Shown here: positions 17,133 through 25,903 of the stretch, one piece after another
Position numbering within the stretch: position 1 is the stretch's first letter
Layout of the letters: the number at the start of each line of letters is the position of its first letter
DNA from: an uncultured Pelagibacteraceae bacterium
GTDB lineage: Bacteria; Pseudomonadota; Alphaproteobacteria; Pelagibacterales; Pelagibacteraceae
Direction: 5' to 3'
Length of the DNA: 64,000 bases
NCBI GenBank assembly: GCA_902608385.1
Contig: CACLNT010000003.1
Span: forward strand, 1-64,000
The notes under the pieces: generated by a model
Database searches by the model: none
The model's input: only the letters and a program-made list of their open reading frames with translations
Told to the model about the DNA's origin: nothing
Program-made: the position numbers and the translations under genes

Positions 17133-18101
17133 TTAATTATAATAATTTTTAAAATTGCTAAATTTATTATGCACTCTAAGTTTTTGAATATATTCTCTTG
17201 GATTCTTTATTTTAATAACAGCATTTTTGGGAGTATTTAAGTAATCATACGTTCTTGTTAATAAATATCTAAGAGCTGCACCTTTACACAAGATATTTAA
17301 AGATTTTTTTTCCTTAACAGAAAATTTTCTTACTTTTGAATAACCTTTAATAAGATTAGTTGATTTTTTCTTATTAAATATAAATTTATTATTTTTTTTA
17401 TCAAAACATAATGCATTTATACAAATAGCAATTTCGTACATTAAAAAATCATTACATGCAAAATAGAAGTCTATATATCCATGAAATTTATTTTGTTTAA
17501 AAAAAATATTATCAATGAACAAATCAGCATGAATGATTCCATAAGGTAAATTTTTTGGCCATTTATTTTTTATTTGTAAGAAACTATTTTTCATTAAACT
17601 ATTTAAATTCGGGCTTATAATTTTAGATTTATTTCCAATTTTATTTAATAGTTTTGGCCATTCTCTTAAAGATAAAGAATTTTTTCTATAAAGTTTTATT
17701 TTTTTTGATGCTCTGTGAAATTTAGCTATATTTTTTCCAATTTCATAACAGTTCTTTGAGTTTAATTTTAACTTATCTTTTCCCTCGACAAAGGAAACAA
17801 TAGAGCCAGTTTTATTTTTAATTTTTATTAAAAAGCTTCCTTTTTTATTTCTTTGAGGTTTTGGACAGTTAATTTTATATTTACTCAACTTGTCCATTAA
17901 ATTCATAAAGAAAGGTAAATCTTTTTTTTGAACCCTTTTTTCAAAAAGTGTCAGAATGAATTTTTTGTTTTTTGTTTTTAAAAGATAGTTAGTATTTTCA
18001 ATCCCTTTTTTAATACCTTTAAAATGAATTATTTTTCCTAAATTAAATTTTTTTTCGATAGATAAGATGTTGTTTCTTGAAATTTTAGTGTATATGGCCA
18101 T
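17133..18101 (-). CDS. thrB: Homoserine kinase (ThrB, phosphotransferase-fold type)
   Basis: Phosphorylates homoserine to O-phosphohomoserine, substrate of ThrC encoded nearby. The 322-aa protein belongs to the aminoglycoside-phosphotransferase fold form of ThrB found in alphaproteobacteria, not the GHMP form. Visible are the N-terminal ENTNYLL segment, a catalytic loop IIHADLFIDNIFF near 196-208 and YIDFYFACND near 216 (second metal Asp). It abuts ispH and rnhA with no spacer, so the three are one operon. Confidence 0.9.
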   Translation of the reverse strand: MAIYTKISRNNILSIEKKFNLGKIIHFKGIKKGIENTNYLLKTKNKKFILTLFEKRVQKKDLPFFMNLMDKLSKYKINCPKPQRNKKGSFLIKIKNKTGSIVSFVEGKDKLKLNSKNCYEIGKNIAKFHRASKKIKLYRKNSLSLREWPKLLNKIGNKSKIISPNLNSLMKNSFLQIKNKWPKNLPYGIIHADLFIDNIFFKQNKFHGYIDFYFACNDFLMYEIAICINALCFDKKNNKFIFNKKKSTNLIKGYSKVRKFSVKEKKSLNILCKGAALRYLLTRTYDYLNTPKNAVIKIKNPREYIQKLRVHNKFSNFKNYYN

Positions 18102-19046
18102 TTAATTTAATTTTCCTGGAGTTTTAAATATTACATTTTCTTTAATAATTTCCACTTCTTTAATATTGACATTGATCTCTTTTTTAATTTTATCAATAAA
18201 ATTTTTTACCAATATTTCCGGAGCTGATGCACCAGACGAAATTCCTATAGTAGAACAATTAATAATTTTTTTAATTGGTATTTCGCTCTCTGTGTGAATA
18301 AGTTCTGATTGTTTACACCCTGCTTGCTGCGCAACTTCAACTAATCTTAAAGAATTAGAAGAATTTTTGCTACCAATGATAAAAAACATTTCACATTCCT
18401 TTGCTATTTTTTTTACTGCAGCTTGGCGATTAGTTGTAGCATAACAAATATCTTCTTTTACCGGTTCTTTTATTTCTGGAAATTTATTTTTTAAAACTTT
18501 CACTATTTTTTTTGTGTCATCGACAGAAAGAGTGGTTTGCGTAATATAAGCAATTTTTTTGTCATTTTTTTTTACATAGTTATTTGCATCTTCAACTCTT
18601 TCTATTAAATCAATGGAATTTTTTGGTAGTTGACCCATAGTACCTATTACTTCAGGATGATTGAAGTGACCAATTAAAAGAATATGGTAATTATTTTTAT
18701 ATAATTTTTCTGCTTCCTTATGAACTTTAGATACAAGCGGACAAGTAGCATCTACATATTCTATGTTAAGATTTTTTGCTTTTTCAGGTACAGATTTAGG
18801 AACACCGTGCGCAGAAAATATTACAGGTCTTGTCTTATCTTGAATTTCGTCTAACTTTTCTACAAAAATTGCTCCAATTTTTTTTAAATTATCAACAACA
18901 TATTTATTGTGAACAATTTCATGTCTGACATAAACAGGAGAGCCAAATTTTGTTATACTTTTTTTTACAATTTCAATTGCCCTGTCAACACCAGCGCAAA
19001 ACCCTCTAGGAGCCGCAAGTAAAATTTTAATTTCTTTATTTTTCAT
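18102..19046 (-). CDS. ispH: 4-hydroxy-3-methylbut-2-enyl diphosphate reductase
   Basis: Last enzyme of the non-mevalonate (MEP) isoprenoid pathway, an iron-sulfur protein producing IPP and DMAPP. At 314 aa it is of normal length. The three cluster cysteines are visible: RGFCAGV (Cys17), DATCPLV near 102 and DICYATTNRQ near 199. The C-terminal SSGASAPE substrate loop is also present. ispE of the same pathway lies at 31.2 kb. It heads the ispH-thrB-rnhA operon. Confidence 0.95.
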   Translation of the reverse strand: MKNKEIKILLAAPRGFCAGVDRAIEIVKKSITKFGSPVYVRHEIVHNKYVVDNLKKIGAIFVEKLDEIQDKTRPVIFSAHGVPKSVPEKAKNLNIEYVDATCPLVSKVHKEAEKLYKNNYHILLIGHFNHPEVIGTMGQLPKNSIDLIERVEDANNYVKKNDKKIAYITQTTLSVDDTKKIVKVLKNKFPEIKEPVKEDICYATTNRQAAVKKIAKECEMFFIIGSKNSSNSLRLVEVAQQAGCKQSELIHTESEIPIKKIINCSTIGISSGASAPEILVKNFIDKIKKEINVNIKEVEIIKENVIFKTPGKLN

Positions 19047-19090
19047 TTTTTCTAAAGATTATTTTAACAATATACTATGTTAAGAAGATA

Positions 19091-19588
19091 TTATGAATTG
19101 ATCTTTTTTAATGCTATTTTTGTTTCTTCTAAATTTTTTTCAAAAATATTGTCTAGTTTTGATTTGTCAATTAAAGTAGTGATAACTTTTTTTACAGAAT
19201 CTACTGCTATTTTTACTGAAATATTTTTTATTTCTTTAAGCGCTGTTTCTTTCATTTGAAAAATTTTGTTTTCTCCTAAATTTTTTTTAATTTCTGAAGA
19301 TTTATGAAACTTATCATTAATTTCTATTACTAGCTTTTCTGCTTCTCTTTTTGCCTCCTTTAAAATTTTTTTACTTTCCATGTTTGCGCTATCAAGTTTA
19401 TTTTGAGCATTGTCTAGTAGAAGTTTAGATTCAGATCTTAATTTTTCACTTTCTTCTATTTCATTTTTAATGTCTAATATTAATTTATTTAAAGTTTCAT
19501 TAATTTTTTGAGGTATTTTTAAATAAATTAGTCCTCCACAAAATACTATAAAAGATACTGCTACCCAAAATGTTGCATCAAATGCCAT
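19091..19588 (-). CDS. atpF: ATP synthase F0 subunit b
   Basis: Peripheral-stalk subunit with one N-terminal helix (about 4-23) and a long charged coiled coil to the C-terminus. The frame extends upstream to 19618, but the start at 19588 gives MAFDATFWVAVSF, the typical alphaproteobacterial b-subunit start, and 165 aa. It overlaps the b' gene by 11 nt. Last gene of the F0 operon; F1 genes are not in the window, as usual in alphaproteobacteria. Confidence 0.92.
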   Translation of the reverse strand: MAFDATFWVAVSFIVFCGGLIYLKIPQKINETLNKLILDIKNEIEESEKLRSESKLLLDNAQNKLDSANMESKKILKEAKREAEKLVIEINDKFHKSSEIKKNLGENKIFQMKETALKEIKNISVKIAVDSVKKVITTLIDKSKLDNIFEKNLEETKIALKKINS

Positions 19589-20165
19589 AGTATTTATCCT
19601 TATCTTTAGACAGGTCATTAACTATTGCAGATATACTACTGTTATTTACTTCAATGGAAGTTAATTGTCGAATTACATCTGTAGAAATTTCAATTGCAAT
19701 TTTATTAATTTTTTCTGGAGCTTTATTTTTTAAATCTTCTATTTCAATTTCCGCTTTTTTTATTTCTTCATTAATCTCTTTGTCTAAATTTTCTTTTTTT
19801 TGATTAATATCTTTAAGCATTTTTTCACGAGTTTGATTAAAATAATTTTTTGCTTCGATTTTACTATCTTGTACAATCTTATTGTATTCTTTTATTTTTT
19901 CTTCACTTTCCTCTCTAGATTTCTCTGCCGTCTCAATATTCTCTAATATTTGTGATTTTCTTTTTTCAAGATTGGCACTTATTTTTGGAAGTATGAGTTT
20001 AGAAAGCACTAAATACAATGTTCCAAATGTTAGTACTAACCAAAAAATTTGAGAAATCCAAAATTCAGGATTTAATTGAGGCATACCACCGCTTTCAGAT
20101 GCAAAAGCTTCCTCTAAAAATAGGAAGCTTAAAAAGATCAACTGAAAAATCTTTTTTTTAATCAT
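19578..20165 (-). CDS. atpF': ATP synthase F0 subunit b'
   Basis: Second, divergent stalk subunit that pairs with b, found in photosynthetic bacteria and alphaproteobacteria. The 195-aa protein has a hydrophobic N-terminus resembling a signal peptide (about 5-22, ending AFASES), then PQLNPEFWISQIFWLVLTF as membrane anchor (about 29-47), followed by a coiled coil. It starts 5 nt after atpE and overlaps atpF by 11 nt. Confidence 0.92.
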   Translation of the reverse strand: MIKKKIFQLIFLSFLFLEEAFASESGGMPQLNPEFWISQIFWLVLTFGTLYLVLSKLILPKISANLEKRKSQILENIETAEKSREESEEKIKEYNKIVQDSKIEAKNYFNQTREKMLKDINQKKENLDKEINEEIKKAEIEIEDLKNKAPEKINKIAIEISTDVIRQLTSIEVNNSSISAIVNDLSKDKDKYYGI

Positions 20166-20170
20166 TATAT

Positions 20171-20398
20171 TTAAAATGCAAATAAAATAATTAATGCAAC
20201 TACTAGTCCAAATAAACCAGTTGCCTCAGCTAAAGCAAATCCTAATAATAAATTAGGAAATTGTTTTTGAGCTGCAGACGGGTTTCTCATTGCGCCGGAA
20301 AGGTAATTACCAAAAATAATACCAATACCAACACCAGCACCAGCTAATGCAATTGCCGCTAGTCCTGCTCCGATCATTTTTGCCGCTTCTAGTTCCAT
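20171..20398 (-). CDS. atpE: ATP synthase F0 subunit c
   Basis: Proteolipid that forms the rotating ring. The 75-aa hairpin of two helices has the polar loop RNPSAAQ near 38-44 and the proton-carrying Glu58 in GFALAEATGLF. An AGGAGG ribosome-binding site lies just upstream (TAAAAAAAGGAGGACAT on the coding strand), strong as expected for the most abundant F0 subunit. It follows atpB by 19 nt. Confidence 0.96.
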   Translation of the reverse strand: MELEAAKMIGAGLAAIALAGAGVGIGIIFGNYLSGAMRNPSAAQKQFPNLLLGFALAEATGLFGLVVALIILFAF

Positions 20399-20417
20399 TA
20401 TGTCCTCCTTTTTTTAA

Positions 20418-21152
20418 TTAATGGTGTAAATTTAATGCATCGTTTAAATAGATGCATGTTAAAATTGCAAAAACATATGCTTGAAGAAAAGCAACTAAAA
20501 TCTCCAAACCAGTTAAAGCAACTGAAAAACTCAGTGGAAGCCATCCACCAACTATTCCGAGACTGATAACAAAGCCTCCGAAAACTTTCATCATAGTATG
20601 ACCAGCCATCATGTTTGCAAATAAACGAACAGATAAGCTAATTGGTCTGCTTAAATAAGATATAACTTCGATAACAACAATTAGTGGCAATAATAAAACT
20701 GGTACTCCACTAGGAACAAATAACTTCAAGTATCCAAATCCATGTTTAATAAAACCAATAATTGTAACTCCAATAAAAATAAAAGTTGCCAAGATAAAAG
20801 TTACAATAATGTGACTAGTAACTGTAAATGCGTAAGGAATCATTCCAAACATATTGCAAAACAGCACAAACATAAAAAGTGAAAAGATAAATGCAAAATA
20901 TGGTTTTGCTTTTGACCCAGCTGTATCACTTATCATTTTTGAAACAAATGTGTAACTAAGTTCTGCTAGAAGTTGAAGTTTACTAGGAAGTGTTGAATTT
21001 TTTTTTGTCCCAAGATTAAAAACAAATAAAATAGCAATTGAACTAATTAGCATGAACAAACTAGCATTAGTGAAAGAGATATCAATTTCTCCTAATTTAA
21101 TTTCTGGGCCAATTCTATATACTTCGAATTGGTGCATCGGATTTGTTGCCAT
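20418..21152 (-). CDS. atpB: ATP synthase F0 subunit a
   Basis: Stator membrane subunit with the proton half-channels, 244 aa and five or six helices. The essential Arg is in SLSVRLFANMMAGH near 174-187 and the C-terminal FAILTCIYLNDALNLHH is typical. It lies 6 nt after atpI and before atpE in the atpI-B-E-F'-F operon. Confidence 0.95.
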   Translation of the reverse strand: MATNPMHQFEVYRIGPEIKLGEIDISFTNASLFMLISSIAILFVFNLGTKKNSTLPSKLQLLAELSYTFVSKMISDTAGSKAKPYFAFIFSLFMFVLFCNMFGMIPYAFTVTSHIIVTFILATFIFIGVTIIGFIKHGFGYLKLFVPSGVPVLLLPLIVVIEVISYLSRPISLSVRLFANMMAGHTMMKVFGGFVISLGIVGGWLPLSFSVALTGLEILVAFLQAYVFAILTCIYLNDALNLHH

Positions 21153-21158
21153 AGCTTT

Positions 21159-21434
21159 TTATTTTTGCATTTTTTTTGCAGATTTGAAGACATTTACAAT
21201 ACCGGCAATCACACCTACGAAAAAAAATATTAATATTAACCACGGTTTAGTACCAAAGGTTTTGTCTAAAATAAACCCAATAATTGTCCCAACTGCCACA
21301 TGAGCTACTAATTCAGTGCTCATTTTAAAGGCTGTTCCCAAGGAAGAAGTGTGCTGATCATCTTGGTAAAGTTTTTTCTTTAAAAGTTTTTTTTTTGCAA
21401 TCTCTAAGCGAGTTTTAAATGTATCTTTTAGCAT
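21159..21434 (-). CDS. atpI: ATP synthase assembly protein AtpI
   Basis: Small two-helix membrane protein associated with c-ring assembly of F0. The frame opens at 21482 inside smc, but the ATG at 21434 gives MLKDTFKTRLEIAK and 91 aa, separated from the smc stop by 7 nt. Helices are at about 42-60 and 64-82, with the basic N-terminal region and GFILDKTFGTKPW between them, typical of the AtpI/Q family. First gene of the F0 operon, possibly cotranscribed with smc. Confidence 0.85.
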   Translation of the reverse strand: MLKDTFKTRLEIAKKKLLKKKLYQDDQHTSSLGTAFKMSTELVAHVAVGTIIGFILDKTFGTKPWLILIFFFVGVIAGIVNVFKSAKKMQK

Positions 21435-21441
21435 TGAAATT

Positions 21442-23838
21442 TTACGCCACCATGCCTTCAGCTTTTTGCAAGTCAACAGCAACTAGCTGGCTAATTCCTT
21501 TTTCTGGCATTGTCACTCCATACAATCTATCCATTTTCGACATTGTTAAAGCATGATGCGTAACAATTATAAAACGTGTGTTAGTAATTTTAGTTAGCTC
21601 ATCTAATAAAGTACAAAATCTAGTTACATTTGCATCATCTAATGGAGCATCAACTTCGTCTAGCACACAAATCGGAGAAGGGTTTGTTAAAAAAACTGCA
21701 AATATTAATGACAATGCAGTTAAAGCTTGTTCGCCACCAGATAGCAGAGTTATAGATTGCAATCTTTTACCTGGAGGACTAACCAACATTTCTAATCCTG
21801 CTTCAAGAGGATCGTCCGCATCTATTAATTCTAATTTGGCATTTCCTCCATTGAATAATTTTGTATAAACTTCATTAAATTTTCTATTAACTTTTTCAAA
21901 AGCCTCTAGAAGTTTCTCTCTTCCTTTTTGATTTAACTCATTAATACTTTCTTTTAATTTTATAATAGCTGCCACTAAATCTTGTCTGTCCTGTCCCATT
22001 TTTTTAATTTCTGTTTCGTATTTGCCAGTTTCTTCATCAGCACGAAGATTTACAGATCCTAATTTTTCTCTTTCTCTTTTTTTTTTATCAAGCAACTCTT
22101 CTTGCGTGACAGCATCAGGTAAATTTTCTACTTGATTAAGGTTTGAAAATTCAAGAATATCATTTTCATTTAGATTAAGCTCAGTTTTAACTCTTTCTAA
22201 AAGATCATCTTTTCGCTTTTTTAATCCTTCAATTGTTGCTCCAGAACTTGCTTTTCTTTCTCTAATTTGAATTGTTTTTTCTTGAGTTTCATTTAATTCA
22301 GATCTTAAAGAATTAATTTTTTTATCTATTTCTTCAATTATAACTTCATTTTCATTTTTTTCTTTTTCAGAAATTCGTAAATTTTCAGATATTTGACCTT
22401 TTTTTTCTGCTTGTATTTGAGGTTGTTTTTCAAGCTGATCTAGTTGACTTGATAATATTTTTTTTCTATCGGTTAATTCTGTAATCATTTTTTCTGAATT
22501 AATTAGTAAATTTCTCCAACTTTCTATTTCCATTTCAATTGTGCCAATTCTTTGTTTTCTTTTTATTGACTCATTTTTTATATTTTGATTTTTACTGTAA
22601 CTATCTGCATATGCTTCTATGATTATTTTGCAGCCATCAAGAATAATTATTGCTTCATCATTTTTCTGAGCACTTATCAATTCTTTTACTTTGTCTATCT
22701 CAACCTTTAATTTATTTTTTGTAATATCTAAGTCTTCGTTAGATTTTTTTTCTGTGTCATAGTATTTTGAGTCAATTTCTATTAGTTCATTTTTTTCTTC
22801 TTTCAATCTTTTTTCGTTTGAAGTTGCATCGACTATAATACTTTTTTCCCTGTCAGAATCTTCTTCAATGGTATTTAAAGATTTCTTAATGTTTTCTATT
22901 GCAGTCTGAGTTCGTTCATTTTGTTCATCTAAGCTTTTAAGCTCCAGGTTTAAACGTTGTAATCTTGATAGATTTTCAATATTTTTTTCTCTTAATGGAG
23001 AAACTTTTTCTGTCTCCTTTTTAATTAAGTTTTCAAAGACGCTTATCTGTTCATTAAACCCACTTACTTCATTTTCTGCTTCGCTATTAATTTCATTTTC
23101 TAATTTAATTTCATTATCAATGTCTTTGAGTCTTAAATAATATAACCCAGCTTCAATTTTTTTAATTTCTTCTGAAATAATTTTATATTTTTCAGCTTCT
23201 TCTGCTTGTTTTTGAAGATTTATCAATTGTTTTTCCTGTTGTCTTCTTAGTTCATCAGCTCTCTTTAGGTTATTTTCAGCTGCGTTTAATCTTAACTCTG
23301 CCTCATGTCTTCTAACGTGAAGTCCAGCAATTCCTGCTGCTTCTTCTAAAATAGCTCTTCGATCACTTGGCTTAGCTGTAACTAACGCTCCAATACGGCC
23401 CTGGCTTATGATTGAAGGCGAATGAGCTCCTGTAGACAAATCAGCAAAAAACATTTGAGCATCTTTTGCTCTTACTTCTTTATGGTTAATATAAAACTTT
23501 GAACCCTTATCTTTTTCAATTTTTCTTCTAATTTCTACTTCATCTAGATTTTTATATTGTATTGGACCATCTTTAGTTTCATTATTTATGCTTATTGAAA
23601 CTTCTGCAATATTTTTAGAAGATTTATTTGAAGTTCCCGAAAATATTACATCTTCCATTCCTGAACCTCTCATACTTTTTGCTGAAGTTTCACCCATAAC
23701 CCATCTTAAAGATTCTACTATATTAGATTTTCCACAACCATTAGGCCCAACTATTCCTGTTAGACCCTTTTCTATTAGAAAATCAGTCTTTTCTGCAAAT
23801 GATTTAAAACCATTAAGTTGGATTTTTTTAAACTCCAT
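21442..23838 (-). CDS. smc: Chromosome segregation protein Smc, short form lacking a visible hinge
   Basis: ATPase that compacts and helps to segregate the chromosome. Head halves are complete: Walker A GPNGCGKS (31-38), signature LLSGGEQAL near 695-703, and Walker B with CVLDEVDAPLDD near 722-733. The middle is coiled coil (about 170-640). The protein has only 798 residues, against about 1150-1190 for usual Smc, and between the coil halves (about 389-416) there is only a short linker with no glycine-rich hinge domain. It sits in the DUF721-dsbA-smc run before the F0 operon. No frameshift is needed to explain the length. Confidence 0.93.
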   Translation of the reverse strand: MEFKKIQLNGFKSFAEKTDFLIEKGLTGIVGPNGCGKSNIVESLRWVMGETSAKSMRGSGMEDVIFSGTSNKSSKNIAEVSISINNETKDGPIQYKNLDEVEIRRKIEKDKGSKFYINHKEVRAKDAQMFFADLSTGAHSPSIISQGRIGALVTAKPSDRRAILEEAAGIAGLHVRRHEAELRLNAAENNLKRADELRRQQEKQLINLQKQAEEAEKYKIISEEIKKIEAGLYYLRLKDIDNEIKLENEINSEAENEVSGFNEQISVFENLIKKETEKVSPLREKNIENLSRLQRLNLELKSLDEQNERTQTAIENIKKSLNTIEEDSDREKSIIVDATSNEKRLKEEKNELIEIDSKYYDTEKKSNEDLDITKNKLKVEIDKVKELISAQKNDEAIIILDGCKIIIEAYADSYSKNQNIKNESIKRKQRIGTIEMEIESWRNLLINSEKMITELTDRKKILSSQLDQLEKQPQIQAEKKGQISENLRISEKEKNENEVIIEEIDKKINSLRSELNETQEKTIQIRERKASSGATIEGLKKRKDDLLERVKTELNLNENDILEFSNLNQVENLPDAVTQEELLDKKKREREKLGSVNLRADEETGKYETEIKKMGQDRQDLVAAIIKLKESINELNQKGREKLLEAFEKVNRKFNEVYTKLFNGGNAKLELIDADDPLEAGLEMLVSPPGKRLQSITLLSGGEQALTALSLIFAVFLTNPSPICVLDEVDAPLDDANVTRFCTLLDELTKITNTRFIIVTHHALTMSKMDRLYGVTMPEKGISQLVAVDLQKAEGMVA

Positions 23839-23846
23839 GAATAAAC

Positions 23847-24437
23847 TTATATCAGTTTTTCAATGGATTTTTTTAAATTTTTATAGTTTAGAGACTTATC
23901 AAACTTTTTATTATTGATTATTATCGTAGGAGTAGCATTTACTTTAAATTTTTTAACTCCTTCGATTCGATCATTTAAAACGTAATCTTCAATTTTTTTG
24001 TTGTTTGTGCATTTTTCAAAGTCAATAGCAATATTTTCATCTTTTAAAAGTTTTTTCAAATTTTCATTTGCTGTTTCTACAGTTTCACCGATTGCCCATT
24101 TTTTCTGATTTGAAAACAAAAAATTTAAAACATCTGATTTTCCATCATTTCTGCATTGAGCAATTTTTGAAGCATTTAATGCAGCCATATCTAAAGGAAA
24201 ATGTCTAAATTCTATTTTAACTATTCCCGTATCAATAAATTCTTTTTTTAATTGAGGGTAAATATCCTTATGAAAATCTGCACAGTGACCACATGTTAAA
24301 GACTCATATGTAATAATAGTTATTTTAGCATCTTTATTACCTTCATATATTCTTTGGATAGAATTTGAAGTATCAGCCAGTATTTGATTGCTAAAACTTA
24401 AAACCAAGATACTTAATGCTAAAAATATTTTTTTCAC
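23847..24437 (-). CDS. DsbA family thiol:disulfide oxidoreductase
   Basis: Periplasmic thioredoxin-fold protein expected to form or isomerise disulfides. The 196-aa sequence has a signal peptide (about 1-21, cleavage near LADTS), the active site SLTCGHCADFH with CGHC near 47-52, and the cis-Pro loop NATPTIIIN near 165-173. It overlaps the DUF721 gene by 4 nt and precedes smc by 8 nt, in a gene order shared by many alphaproteobacteria. Confidence 0.9.
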   Translation of the reverse strand: MKKIFLALSILVLSFSNQILADTSNSIQRIYEGNKDAKITIITYESLTCGHCADFHKDIYPQLKKEFIDTGIVKIEFRHFPLDMAALNASKIAQCRNDGKSDVLNFLFSNQKKWAIGETVETANENLKKLLKDENIAIDFEKCTNNKKIEDYVLNDRIEGVKKFKVNATPTIIINNKKFDKSLNYKNLKKSIEKLI

Positions 24438-24919
24438 TTTTGTTTAAATAATTTACTTAATTCAATTAATGATTTTTTAATTTTATCATTTTTAATATCA
24501 ACAATTTTATTCATATATTTGCTATTTGTCGCATTATGTTTAGTTTTAGATTTTTTAACATTAGTTTTACTATCATCAAAGCTTACAAGTTTTAACTTTT
24601 CCGCAACTGTATAACCAAAATAACTATTTATTTTGTCTAATATTTGTTTTTTTGAATACTCCATATCCACTTCATGACCTCTTTTCACCATAATAAGCAA
24701 ATAGCCAGCTCTTAATTTATTAGAATTTTTAAATGATTTTGGGTAACAAACTTTAAACAAATCATCCCCAACTATGTATTTCCAGTTATTTAAAGTTTCT
24801 GAAAATATATGGCCTTTTTTTATTATTATTTTTTTAACATTTTTTGGCAAAGTGTCTTTAAAGGATCTTAAGCCTTGAATGAACCTGTTTCTCTGCTTAC
24901 TATTATTTCTATATTGCAT
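24434..24919 (-). CDS. DUF721 domain protein (DciA-related)
   Basis: Member of the DUF721 family. Relatives called DciA load the replicative helicase DnaB in bacteria that lack DnaC/DnaI; whether this protein does so is inference. The 161-aa protein has the family core NWKYIVGDDLFKVCYP near 46-61 and LLIMVKRGHEVDMEYSK near 76-92, with a Lys-rich C-terminal tail. Its ATG abuts the divergent mutY ATG (CATATG), leaving no intergenic space. It is first in the DUF721-dsbA-smc run. Confidence 0.82.
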   Translation of the reverse strand: MQYRNNSKQRNRFIQGLRSFKDTLPKNVKKIIIKKGHIFSETLNNWKYIVGDDLFKVCYPKSFKNSNKLRAGYLLIMVKRGHEVDMEYSKKQILDKINSYFGYTVAEKLKLVSFDDSKTNVKKSKTKHNATNSKYMNKIVDIKNDKIKKSLIELSKLFKQK

Positions 24920-25903
24920 ATGAATAACATAATATTAACAAAAAAAATTCTTGATTGGTACGATAATAATAAAAGAATTTTGCCTTGGAGAAAAAAATGT
25001 TCTCAAAAAAAAAGAGAATATTTTACTTTAGTAAGTGAATTTATGTTGCAACAAACACAAGTTTCTACAGTTATTCCTTATTTTAAAAACTTTGTAAAAA
25101 ATATTCCCAACCTTAAAATGCTTGCAAAAGCTCAAAATAAAAAATTAATCAAACTTTGGGAAGGTCTTGGATATTATTCTAGAGCAAGAAATTTAAAAAA
25201 AACTTCGCAAGTTATTATTAAAAATTTTAAAGGAAAAGTACCCGAAAATTTTGAAGATTTAAAATCATTACCTGGAATTGGCAATTATACTGCAAGTGCA
25301 ATTTTAGCTATTGCATTTAATAAACCATACATTCCATTAGATGGCAATATAGAAAGAGTTTTAAAAAGATATCTTTATTTAAAAAAGGAAAATGAAATAC
25401 AAAAAAAAAATCTTAAAGAAAAAAAATCTGTATTTGGATTATCTAAACGATCAAGTGATTATGCCCAAGCTCTAATGGAGTTAGGGGCATTAATTTGTAA
25501 GCCGAGTAATCCTTTATGTAATCAATGTCCTATTTCAAAAAAATGTAAGTCTTTTAGAAAAAAAGATTTTAATTTAATAAAGAATACTAAAAAAAATATT
25601 AATAAGTATTTTATCTTAAAAGTTTATAAAAAAGATCAAAGGTATTTGTTAATCAAAAACACTAAATTTAATTTTTTAAAAAACTTAAGAATTTTTCCTA
25701 TGGAAGAATTATTTCAACCTAAAAATTTTAATGAAAATTTAAATTTTAAAATGTCCAATATGAATATGAATATTAAGATACAGTATTCAAAAAATAATAT
25801 AAAACTACCTTCTTCTTATTGGGTTGATCAAAAAAAATTAAATAATTATATGTTACCGACATTCACAAAAAAAGTTGTTAAATATTTAGAAAATAATAAA
25901 TGA
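24920..25903 (+). CDS. mutY: A/G-specific adenine glycosylase
   Basis: Removes adenine mispaired with 8-oxoguanine in base-excision repair. The frame is open from 24875, but the ATG at 24920 gives MNNIILTKKILDWY, the usual MutY beginning, and 327 aa. The catalytic Glu is in SEFMLQQTQ near 37, the helix-hairpin-helix with catalytic Asp is LPGIGNYTAS...PLDGNIERV near 116-146, and the [4Fe-4S] cysteines C-x6-C-x2-C-x5-C are near 193-209. The stop overlaps the next gene by 4 nt. Confidence 0.95.
   Translation: MNNIILTKKILDWYDNNKRILPWRKKCSQKKREYFTLVSEFMLQQTQVSTVIPYFKNFVKNIPNLKMLAKAQNKKLIKLWEGLGYYSRARNLKKTSQVIIKNFKGKVPENFEDLKSLPGIGNYTASAILAIAFNKPYIPLDGNIERVLKRYLYLKKENEIQKKNLKEKKSVFGLSKRSSDYAQALMELGALICKPSNPLCNQCPISKKCKSFRKKDFNLIKNTKKNINKYFILKVYKKDQRYLLIKNTKFNFLKNLRIFPMEELFQPKNFNENLNFKMSNMNMNIKIQYSKNNIKLPSSYWVDQKKLNNYMLPTFTKKVVKYLENNK

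Noticed and set aside
25396-25415. Other long A-runs (for example in mutY, ispE, waaA) as further frameshifts
   Set aside because: The proteins read through these runs in the correct frame with normal family length.
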